61,071 nt of DNA from Rhodopila globiformis. GTDB lineage: Bacteria; Pseudomonadota; Alphaproteobacteria; Acetobacterales; Acetobacteraceae. Position numbers and translations under genes: made by a program. The notes under the pieces were generated by a model. It searched no databases and was not told the origin of the DNA. It worked only from the letters and a program-made list of their open reading frames with translations. The first letter of the stretch is position 1; every line of letters begins with the position of its first letter. The stretch covers positions 1 through 61,071 of the forward strand of contig NZ_NHRY01000223.1 in NCBI RefSeq assembly GCF_002937115.1, read 5' to 3'. Below are positions 15,982 through 23,328 of the stretch, in pieces.

Positions 15982-16701
15982 GCCAGGCGTCCGTCATCGC
16001 CGCCGGCAGGGTCATCACCCGGGCGAGCGCCATGTTCCGGATGGTGCTCCATTGCAGGCCCGATCCGTTGGCCGCCATCGTCCCCGCCACGCCGCTGGAC
16101 AGCACGTGGGTGGTCGAAACCGGCAAGCCATAGGCATCCGCCAGGCCGGTTGTTGCCATTGCAACGGTCTCGGCCGAGGCGCCCTGCGCGTAGGTCAGGT
16201 GGGTCTTGCCGATTCTCTCGCCCACCATCACCACGATGCGCTTCCACCTGACCATCGTGCCCAGGCCCAGCGCCAGCGCGACGCCGACCTTCACCCAGAC
16301 CGGAATGAACCGGGTGCCGCATCACCGAGAACGCCACCGTGCCGCTGGAAGTCAGCACGCCGAGGAAATTGAACGTCCCCGACCAGATCACCGCGGTCAA
16401 CGGCGACAGGCTGTGCGTGTAGATCACGGTGACCACGGCGTTGGCGGTGTCGTGGAAGCCGTTGACGAACTCGAAGCCCAACGCGATCAGCAGGGCGATG
16501 CCGAGCAGGACGAAGGCGCCCAGGGCCAAATCGTGCTCACCGATGGTGCTGATATCGCGGGAGATGCAAGGCCGCGTAACCGAGGCCGGTCGCCAGCACC
16601 AGCAGGAAGGCGATCGCGCCGCCGATGTTCGGCCTGGCGTCCAGATGAGGGCGGGCCGACAGGACGTCGGTCACGCCACCGCTGATTGCAACATCCGACA
16701 T
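15982..16701 (-). pseudogene. pit: PiT-family inorganic phosphate transporter relic
   Basis: The N-terminal part starts at ATG 16701 (AGGGGACCC upstream) and reads IGGAIAFLLVLATGLGYAAL. It then frameshifts near 16565 into ALGAFVLLGIALLIALGFEF and FVNGFHDTANAVVTVIYTHS up to about 16315. There it jumps directly to the C-terminal section VKVGVALALGLGTMV...KTHLTYAQGASAETVAM and LPVSTTHVLSSGVAGTMAAN. The central 300 or so residues of a normal PiT protein are missing. The 3' end stops after LPAAM at about 15995, beside the RES gene. Two frame changes, an internal deletion and a 3' truncation make this non-functional. Confidence 0.85.
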
Positions 16702-17471
16702 GGGTCCCCTCAGGTCAGGCTGCTCAATCAGTAGCGGTTACCGCGGCGACGTTCGATGTCGCCGGCATGACAATTCGTTGCCAGAAGGAACGGCCCCGGA
16801 CGCGACGGATGATGCCACGCCGGCCGCGGGCAACCTGGTTTCATTTCGGATCATCGACCCATCGGATCGGCAGTCGCAAGCAGGCTGCCTGGGCCTCGAC
16901 CCAGTGCCGCGCTTCGTCAGGCGAGGCGCAAAGCTGCGTTGCGGGGGCCCGGCCGGAGCGGCGTGCAGCGGGATCCGAGGCTGCCCCCTCACCCACGAAA
17001 GCGCCAATGAATCGATCTGCGCCGGCCGGCTTGATCCAGGCAAGGAGATGGCCGTCTGGTGTCATGGTAGATGCAACTCTGGTTTTGTCCCAGGGACCAA
17101 ATTTACCGATCTATGGCAATGTTGTCAAGGGGGCGCCGGCAGTGGGATTACAACTGTGAATTGTGGGAACGTCCCGTAACTTCGCTTGCGCCTGCCCGGC
17201 GCCGGCCGAGGTGCTCGTGGCGGCGCGATCATCCCCCTCTCGTCATGGCCGGGCCAACCGTCATCATTTCGTCATGAATTCTTTACGCATTCTAAATCCA
17301 GCCGTCATTTCCCTTTGCTAAGGGGGTTCGTTTAACCGCGCCTGAACGGCGTCCCTTGCTTCGCAACCATAACGTCCTGCCCGAAACGGCCGGACCGGCC
17401 GCCTGTCGAGCGCCGCTTGGTCGCTCCGCCAGGATGGAAACAGGGAGCCGTCATGAACTGGAGCCGAGAGT
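16702..17471. other. Intergenic region upstream of pmtA
   Basis: About 770 bases with one possible small ORF (16841-17065, minus). The stretch 17260-17340 is A+T-richer (for example TTCGTCATGAATTCTTTACG) and probably contains the promoter of pmtA, although no clear -35/-10 pair could be assigned. An ATG at 17453 with a good GGGAG site is out of frame with pmtA and opens only a short basic peptide. Confidence 0.45.
16841..17065 (-). CDS. Possible small hypothetical protein, 74 aa
   Basis: This frame has protein-like composition, with a strand pair at the start (HLLAWIKPAGADRFIGAFVG) and a C-terminal helix (SPDEARHWVEAQAACLRLPI) ending WVDDPK. No good ribosome site lies before the ATG at 17065, so the start may differ. 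It could be a remnant or a genuine small protein; no family recognised. Confidence 0.45.
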   Translation of the reverse strand: MTPDGHLLAWIKPAGADRFIGAFVGEGAASDPAARRSGRAPATQLCASPDEARHWVEAQAACLRLPIRWVDDPK

Positions 17472-18116
17472 TTGACAATCGTTGCAGATTTGGACCGGGA
17501 TCGCGTCGCCGCCGCCTACGGCCGATGGGCACCCATCTATGACGTCGTCTTCGGCCCGGTGTTCAGCCAGGGCCGCCGCGCCGCGGTCGCCGCCGCCGAA
17601 CGCATCGGCGGCCGCATCCTGGAGGTCGGCGTCGGCACCGGCCTGTCGCTTGGCCAGTACGCCGCAAGCGACCGGATCGTCGGCATCGACATTTCGGAAC
17701 CGATGCTCGGCAAGGCGCGGCAACGGGTCCAACGGCTAGGTCTGAAAAATATCGAAACGATCGCCGTCATGGACGCCGAGCGGCTGGAGTTCCCCGACGC
17801 CGCCTTCGACGTCGTCGTGGCGCAGTATGTCGTCACCGCCGTTCCCAATCCCGAGAAGGCGCTGGACGAATTCGTCCGCGTCGTGAAGCCGGGCGGCGAG
17901 ATCGTCCTGACCAGCCGCGTCGGCGCCGAAACCGGCCTGCGCGGCGTGCTGGAGAAGTGGCTGATGCCGGTGACCAGCCGGCTCGGATGGCGGACCGAAT
18001 TCCCCTGGAAGCGCTACGAGGAATGGGCCGCGCGCTCGCCCGTCCGCCTGCTGGAGCGACGCGCGCTGCCGCCGCTCGGGCATTTCTGGCTGATACGTTT
18101 CGGCAAGGACCAATGA
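17472..18116 (+). CDS. pmtA: Phosphatidylethanolamine N-methyltransferase, Rhodobacter type
   Basis: This 214-residue class I methyltransferase resembles the soluble PmtA enzymes that convert phosphatidylethanolamine to phosphatidylcholine using SAM. Visible features are VAAAYGRWAPIYDVVFGPVF, the SAM motif ILEVGVGTGLSLGQY (from about residue 50), GIDISEPMLGKARQRV and VVKPGGEIVLTSRVG. A TTG at 17472 is the likely start because it gives the expected N-terminus. A better-placed ATG at 17453 is in another frame. A phosphatidylserine decarboxylase gene 3 kb away would supply its substrate, which supports the call. Confidence 0.82.
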   Translation: MTIVADLDRDRVAAAYGRWAPIYDVVFGPVFSQGRRAAVAAAERIGGRILEVGVGTGLSLGQYAASDRIVGIDISEPMLGKARQRVQRLGLKNIETIAVMDAERLEFPDAAFDVVVAQYVVTAVPNPEKALDEFVRVVKPGGEIVLTSRVGAETGLRGVLEKWLMPVTSRLGWRTEFPWKRYEEWAARSPVRLLERRALPPLGHFWLIRFGKDQ

Positions 18117-18229
18117 CCGGGACCGGCGGCGTTCCTGGCCCGTGACCAAACCCAACAACCACGTTTCCGGTCACCCCACAGCGCCGCTCGGTGAGCAGCA
18201 GACGGCTTCAAATCATACAGGGAACAGAG

Positions 18230-18862
18230 ATGGCAGGTTTTTTCGAGCTTCTACGCGTACAGCGATGGGACGACCACCGCTATTACCACCACAGTGAAGT
18301 CAACCAGGCCCTGCACCTGCTCAGCGCCATCAGTTTCCTGTGCGCCTATGCCCTGATCTTCGGCAACCCCGCGCTGGCCGGCCTCATCGGCTGGCTCATT
18401 TCAATGACCAGCCGGCAGATCGGCCATTTCTTCTTCGAGCCCCGGACCTACGACACCGTCAACCAGGCCACCCACGCCTACAAGGAGCAGATCAAGGTCG
18501 GCTACAATCTCCACCGCAAGGTCGTGCTGATGGCGATATGGGCGCTGTCGCCGCTGGTTCTGCTGCTGGACCCGACATGCCTGGGGCTGTTCCGGGCGGC
18601 AACCTCGGGGTTCGGCTTTTTCCGGCATCTCGGCTACATCTGGCTTGCCATCGGGCTCGGCGGCCTGCTGTTCCGCACCGTGCAGCTTTTCCTGGTCCAG
18701 GACCTGCAGACCGGCCTGGTCTGGGCCACCAAGATCATGACCGACCCGTTCAACGACATCCGGCTTTACTACCGGGCGCCGCTCCGGCTGCTGAAGCGGC
18801 GGCTCCACGAGTCAGACCTGCTGGAGGCTCCCGCCCCGGAGGCGGCGGAACCGCATCACTGA
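18230..18862 (+). CDS. Mpo1-like (DUF962-type) membrane protein
   Basis: This 210-residue protein has four hydrophobic helices (about residues 27-45, 50-62, 100-120 and 135-155). It carries conserved-looking polar motifs: WDDHRYYHHSEVNQALHL, SRQIGHFFFEP and HAYKEQIKVGYNLHRK. The His-rich HFFFE motif after the second helix recalls Mpo1/YGL010w-like proteins, Fe2+-dependent oxidases of 2-hydroxy fatty acids in yeast. Membership is a judgement by eye. The stop overlaps by 7 bases the stop of the convergent aminotransferase. Its position between pmtA and psd suggests a role in membrane lipid turnover. Confidence 0.6.
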   Translation: MAGFFELLRVQRWDDHRYYHHSEVNQALHLLSAISFLCAYALIFGNPALAGLIGWLISMTSRQIGHFFFEPRTYDTVNQATHAYKEQIKVGYNLHRKVVLMAIWALSPLVLLLDPTCLGLFRAATSGFGFFRHLGYIWLAIGLGGLLFRTVQLFLVQDLQTGLVWATKIMTDPFNDIRLYYRAPLRLLKRRLHESDLLEAPAPEAAEPHH

Positions 18863-20517
18863 TCGTTCCGCCGCCGCGCCAGCATCTCCCACATGATCCG
18901 GCGCCGGATCGAGCGGTCGGTGGCCAGGGCGCCGGCCGACCACCAGGCGTCATCCCGCATGGCGCGGCAGGCGGCGACGAAGCGGTCGGACACCGACGCG
19001 AAATCCGCGTCCGTGTAGTTCAGGCTGAAGATCAGGCGCCCCGTTCCCACCCAGCTCAGCGCCAGCCCCTCGGCGCGGAGATAGTATTGCAGCATCCAGT
19101 TGTAGCGCGACGGCCTGGTGTAGTTGACCGTCCAGATCGAGGAGATGTTGGCGACCTCGACGGGCAGGTCTTCCTGCCGCAGTCTCTGGTTCAGTTGCCT
19201 GGCGCGGTCATTCCAGGTCTGGTCCAGATTGCGGTACAGCGCGGCGATTTCGGGCGACTCGAGCCGCTGGAGGAATTCCGCCATCGCCCCCATGACATAG
19301 GGATGCGAATTGAACGTTCCCCGTGCGAAACACATATCCGCCGGCCGATCGGCGCGGTAACGCTGCATCAGCCTGGCGCGGCCGCACAGCACGCCGATGG
19401 GCAGGCCGCCGCCGAGCGTCTTGCCGTAGGTGACCAGGTCCGGCTGGACGCCGAAATACGCCGCAGCCCCGCCCGGCGCCAGGCGGAAGCCGACGAACAC
19501 CTCATCGAAGATCAGCGCGATGCCCCGCTCCTCGCACACCGCGCGCAACTGCCGCAGCCAGCGCGCATAGGCCTCGCGGTCGAAGCGGGCCCGCCGCGAA
19601 CTGTCCACCAGGGTGGAATCGGACGGCGCGCCCGCATTGGGATGCAGCGCCTGCAGCGGATTGACCAGCACGCAGGCGATGTCGCGCCGCCGCCGCAGGA
19701 CATGCAGGGTCCGCTCCGACATCTCCGCCAGCGTGTAGGTGTCGCGCGCCGGCGACGGATTGCCGACCCCGGGCTGCACGTCGCCCCACCAGCCGTGATA
19801 GGCGCCGCAGAAGCGCACCAGATGCGACCGCCTTGTGTGGTAGCGGGCCAGGCGGACCGCCTGCATCACCGCCTCGGTGCCGGACATGTGGAACGAAACC
19901 TCATCGAGGCCGGAGATTTCGCGCAGGCGCCGCACGTTGCAGGCGACGACCGGATGATAGGCGCCGAGGACCGGGCCAAGGTCCCGCACCCGCTCGGCGC
20001 CGCGGGCGATGCAGTCCTTGTAGAAATCATGCCCGAACAGATTGACGCCGTAGGAGCCGGCGAGATCGTGGAAAACGTTGCCGTCAAGATCCGTCACGGT
20101 CACGCCGGACGACGACGCCAGGAAGGATCCCGCGGAAAGATGCTGGCTGACGAAGCGGCCGTACTGGAACGGAACCCGATAGGCACTGATGAACTGCAGG
20201 TCGGAGATCCCATCCCTCGCCTCCGCCGTCGCCACCCTGGTTGCGGCGAATCGTTCCTGATACAGATTGGCCAGCCGCCGGAAGCCGTCACGGCGACGCA
20301 ACGCAATCGCCTCGGACGGATCGTCCGAGGCGAAGAAACGGTCTTCGTCGTACGCGTAATACGGGATCAGCGACGCGATGCGCCGGGCCAGCCGCGCATG
20401 CCCGGCCAGCGATCGATGCTTCGCCATCGACAGGTCCAGGCGCGCCTTCGCCCCGGGGACAGCCGCGCCCAGGACGGCCGCGCCACCCAAAGCTGCGATG
20501 AGGATTTGCGCTGACAT
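18856..20517 (-). CDS. Membrane-anchored class-III aminotransferase (GSA-aminotransferase-like)
   Basis: This 553-residue PLP enzyme has an N-terminal hydrophobic segment (SAQILIAALGGAAVLGAAVP) that should anchor it, followed by about 100 unmatched residues. The fold-type I core shows LAGSYGVNLFGHDFYKDCIA, HMSGTEAVMQAVRLARYHTR, RFCGAYHGWWGD, the cofactor Asp in ALIFDEVFVGFRL and the PLP Lys in TYGKTLGGGLPIG (about residue 365). The glutamate-1-semialdehyde aminotransferase type is closest, but the extra N-terminus and the lipid neighbours (psd divergent, Mpo1-like convergent) argue against tetrapyrrole synthesis. Its amino acceptor is unknown; a long-chain or head-group aldehyde is a reasonable guess. 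Confidence 0.8.
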   Translation of the reverse strand: MSAQILIAALGGAAVLGAAVPGAKARLDLSMAKHRSLAGHARLARRIASLIPYYAYDEDRFFASDDPSEAIALRRRDGFRRLANLYQERFAATRVATAEARDGISDLQFISAYRVPFQYGRFVSQHLSAGSFLASSSGVTVTDLDGNVFHDLAGSYGVNLFGHDFYKDCIARGAERVRDLGPVLGAYHPVVACNVRRLREISGLDEVSFHMSGTEAVMQAVRLARYHTRRSHLVRFCGAYHGWWGDVQPGVGNPSPARDTYTLAEMSERTLHVLRRRRDIACVLVNPLQALHPNAGAPSDSTLVDSSRRARFDREAYARWLRQLRAVCEERGIALIFDEVFVGFRLAPGGAAAYFGVQPDLVTYGKTLGGGLPIGVLCGRARLMQRYRADRPADMCFARGTFNSHPYVMGAMAEFLQRLESPEIAALYRNLDQTWNDRARQLNQRLRQEDLPVEVANISSIWTVNYTRPSRYNWMLQYYLRAEGLALSWVGTGRLIFSLNYTDADFASVSDRFVAACRAMRDDAWWSAGALATDRSIRRRIMWEMLARRRNDQ

Positions 20518-20546
20518 GACCGACCTTGTGTAGGGACAACGATCCT

Positions 20547-21416
20547 ATGCCGCCAATCCGGTCCTTGATAGTGAAGATCGTACATCAGCAGGACCTGAAC
20601 TTCCTGCTCACCAACCGCATCCCGCGCCGGCGGCTGACACGCTTCATGGGCTGGTTCAGCCGCATCGAGCAGCCGCTGATCCGCGACCTGTCGATCGCAG
20701 CCTGGCGGTTTTTCTCCGACGTCGACCTGAGCGACGCGAAGGAAACCCGCTTTCGCAGCCTGCATCATTGCTTCACCCGCGAACTGAGGGACGGGGCGCG
20801 CCCGATCGCGGCGGACCCGTCGGTGCTCGTCAGCCCCTGCGACGCGATCGTCGGCGCCTGCGGCACGGTGCGCGACGGCCAGGCGTTGCAGATCAAGGGT
20901 TCGGCCTACGCCCTGGCCGATCTGCTGGGCGATGCGGGCGAGGCCGATGGATTCCGCGACGGAAGCTACGCCACGCTGCGGCTGACCCCGGGCATGTACC
21001 ACCGCTTTCACGCGCCGCATGACTGCCGGGTCGAATCGGTCACCCATGTTCCCGGCGACGCCTGGAACGTCAATCCGATCGCCCTGCGCCGGGTCGAGCG
21101 GTTATTTTGCCGCAACGAGCGTGCCATCGTCCGGAGCCGGCTGTCCGGCACCGGTCATGCGGTGACGCTGGTTCCGGTCGCGGCCATCCTCGTTGCCGGC
21201 ATCCGGCTGTCGTTCCTGCAACTCGAACGGTGTCCGGGCCGCGCCTGGCGAACCTGGGCGCGCGACGCCGCGTTCGCCAAAGGCGCGGAAATGGGCTGGT
21301 TCGAGCACGGATCGACCATCCTGGTGCTCGCGCCGCAGGGCTTCGGGCTGTGCGACTCCGTCGCGGAGGGCAGGATGATCCGCGTCGGCCAGCCCCTGAT
21401 GCGGCTCCCGTCCTGA
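20547..21416 (+). CDS. psd: Phosphatidylserine decarboxylase proenzyme
   Basis: This 289-residue protein matches phosphatidylserine decarboxylases. It has the Asp of SPCDAIVGACG (about residue 98), the two His of PGMYHRFHAPHDC (about 152-155) and the self-cleavage motif HGSTILVLAP (Ser about 255). Cleavage before that Ser would create the pyruvoyl group. The enzyme makes phosphatidylethanolamine in the inner membrane. The ATG at 20547 gives a typical N-terminus; an in-frame TTG at 20526 would add seven residues. It is divergent from the aminotransferase with 29 bases between starts, so both share a tiny promoter region. Confidence 0.9.
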   Translation: MPPIRSLIVKIVHQQDLNFLLTNRIPRRRLTRFMGWFSRIEQPLIRDLSIAAWRFFSDVDLSDAKETRFRSLHHCFTRELRDGARPIAADPSVLVSPCDAIVGACGTVRDGQALQIKGSAYALADLLGDAGEADGFRDGSYATLRLTPGMYHRFHAPHDCRVESVTHVPGDAWNVNPIALRRVERLFCRNERAIVRSRLSGTGHAVTLVPVAAILVAGIRLSFLQLERCPGRAWRTWARDAAFAKGAEMGWFEHGSTILVLAPQGFGLCDSVAEGRMIRVGQPLMRLPS

Positions 21417-21429
21417 GCACGGACCCCTG

Positions 21430-21921
21430 TCAGGTTCGCATCGGCGGCCGGCGGGACGATGCGCGACGGCCCGGCGCTTTCGGCGAACCGGCCTGATCCG
21501 GCGCCAGGGCGTTATCCGCCGGGACGGTCGCCTCGGGCCCCGCGGACGCCGGCTTCGCCTTGGCGGGGGTCCGCGGGCGCCGCGGCTTGCCGGTGGCGGC
21601 CGCCGGTGCGGGCTGCGGGCTGAACAGCGCCCAGGCCAGAACACAGCCGAGGAGACCCAGCGCCGCGAAGGCCACGATGCGCACCGGCGGGCCGAATTGC
21701 CCGGCCAGGCAGGCTCCTATCAAGCGGATGACGGCGCCGGTATCCAGGATATAGGCGGCCAGGAACACCACGACCGCCGCGCCGATCGGCCATGCCCGCC
21801 ATCTGCCCGGACGCCGCGTCGCCGATGCCCGGCCGGTGCCGGAACGGGGGCGGCCCCGGGTCTTGCCCGGCGAACCGGACGTCTTCTTCTGGCGGGTTGG
21901 CGCGGTGGTCGAAGGCGGCAT
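21430..21921 (-). CDS. Hypothetical membrane protein with basic tails
   Basis: A 163-residue protein with a very basic Pro/Arg/Lys-rich N-terminus (about 45 residues), two hydrophobic segments (AAVVVFLAAYILDTGAVIRL, then RIVAFAALGLLGCVLAWALF) and a Pro/Ala/Lys-rich tail. The two membrane helices flanked by disordered basic regions look deliberate, but composition bias lowers certainty. It lies 13 bases from the psd stop and is convergent with it. Confidence 0.5.
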   Translation of the reverse strand: MPPSTTAPTRQKKTSGSPGKTRGRPRSGTGRASATRRPGRWRAWPIGAAVVVFLAAYILDTGAVIRLIGACLAGQFGPPVRIVAFAALGLLGCVLAWALFSPQPAPAAATGKPRRPRTPAKAKPASAGPEATVPADNALAPDQAGSPKAPGRRASSRRPPMRT

Positions 21922-22000
21922 GGCGCCATCATGCCCGTCCCGCCCTGTTAACGAAAGGGCCGGCGATCAGCGCATGGCCATCGCGGCCGCAGGCTGCCCC

Positions 22001-22181
22001 GATTTCTTCTCTGCGTGCTCTGCGCGCCGCTCTGCGACCTCTGCGTTGCAAAAATGCGGTGCCGCAACAAAGAACGGCGTTGCGGGTGAGTCGCCCAACC
22101 TCCAACACCGGTGGCGCCTCGGCCACCGCGATTCGACGCAGAGATCGCAGAGCGGCGCGCAGAGCACGCAGAGAAGAAATC
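22001..22181. repeat. Inverted-repeat element with 46-bp arms
   Basis: The arm 22001-22046 (GATTTCTTCTCTGCGTGCTC...) and the arm 22136-22181 (...GAGCACGCAGAGAAGAAATC) are complementary over 46 bp with a single mismatch. They enclose about 90 bases. The word TTTCTTCTCTG also ends the element at 33778-34080. Confidence 0.8.
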
Positions 22182-22920
22182 AGGCGACCTGCGGCCCCGG
22201 TACCTCGAACGCGGCCGGGCTGGTCCCGTGGCAGCGCGCGGCTTTGCATTCAGGACAATGAAGGCCGGATCGATAAGACACGTGGACCGAAGCAGCCGCC
22301 TCGCTCCGCGCTGTTGCAATGCCGGTGCGGCCGTGGGCCATTGTTCCTTTGAAGTAGCGATACCATGCCCGCCCGGCGCCTCGGCGCGGCACTGGTTCCG
22401 CAGGGGATAGGGCGAGACGGGTTGAGGCGCCCTTCATTGCCATGTCGCTACAGCAACGCATCTCCGCGGCGGGTTGCCGCAGCCTTACCACGGGTCGCGA
22501 TCACGGCACAGCCGTGATGCCGTCCCGGACCGGCACGATCAGCCGCGGCAGGTAGCCATGCGGCGGAAACGGTTCTCCATCATGCGCCCAGCCCCGGCAT
22601 CACCCCCAGGCTTCGCTCAAGTCCATGCTGCTCGCGTGGTATGGCACTGCCGCGGCCGGCCAGCGGACGGCAGCCTGTCGTGCCCCGCAAGAAATCGACA
22701 ACTACCGAAGCGGCAATGTAATGACGTGTCTTATAGCGCTACCGCGCCCTCATGATTTACACGAAACGGCTTGCTCACGTCTTGTTGGTCCGTCCACGGG
22801 TTCCACCGGTTGCGAAAAACGCTAGTTATCGCCAGGCTTGATCACAACATCATCCGGCCATCGCAGCTGGCCGGGGATAACAGGCCTGTGCCCGGGGCGC
22901 AGGCAGGGAACGGACAGGAC
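22182..22920. other. Intergenic region before the response regulator
   Basis: No gene could be supported. A hairpin ATCACGGC-ACA-GCCGTGAT lies at 22500-22518. Sequence around 22715-22860 is less G+C-rich and may hold the promoter of the response regulator, but no strong -35/-10 pair was seen. Confidence 0.4.
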
Positions 22921-23319
22921 ATGCACCCATTCGGCGCGACGGGCAACGATCCGCCATACCTCATCCTGCTTGTCGAGGACGAGCCATGCGTGCGCGCCGT
23001 GCTGGCCCAGGCCCTGATGGATGCCGGCCTGGCGGTGGCCGAGGCACCCGGCCAGGCGGATGCCGAGAAGCTGCTCTCCACCGGCGGACGGCGGTTCGCC
23101 CTGCTGGTCACCGACCTCGGCCTGGACGACGGCGACGGCGGCGCGCTGATCGACGCGGCCTCGGTGCGCGGCATGCCCTCGATCTGCATCACCGGCTACC
23201 CCGACCGCATCCCGGCCGGCGCCCCCGTCGGCCCGTGCGCCCTGCTCGCCAAGCCGTTCCGCCTGGAACTGCTGATCGAGGCGGTCGAGCAGGCGCTGCC
23301 GCGGCCAGCCGCCTGCTGA
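22921..23319 (+). CDS. Single-domain response regulator (CheY-like receiver)
   Basis: This 132-residue protein consists only of a receiver domain: the acidic pair in LILLVEDEPCVRAVLAQAL, the phospho-acceptor Asp in ALLVTDLGLDDGDGG (about residue 62), the conserved Thr in ICITGYPDRI and the Lys in LLAKPFRLELL. There is no output domain. It stops 9 bases from the stop of the convergent giant hybrid kinase, whose own receiver is similar, so phosphotransfer between the two proteins is plausible. ATG 22921 is the first codon giving a normal N-terminus. Confidence 0.87.
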   Translation: MHPFGATGNDPPYLILLVEDEPCVRAVLAQALMDAGLAVAEAPGQADAEKLLSTGGRRFALLVTDLGLDDGDGGALIDAASVRGMPSICITGYPDRIPAGAPVGPCALLAKPFRLELLIEAVEQALPRPAAC

Positions 23320-23328
23320 TCCCGGCGT

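Noticed and set aside
17453-17480. ATG at 17453 with a good ribosome site as the pmtA start
   Set aside because: It is out of frame with the methyltransferase; the frame that matches the family starts at TTG 17472. A leader peptide is possible but unsupported.
18340-20514. Plus-strand open frame of over 700 codons across the Mpo1-like gene and the aminotransferase
   Set aside because: Low-complexity Arg/Ala/Gln translation overlapping two genes with recognisable motifs on their own frames.
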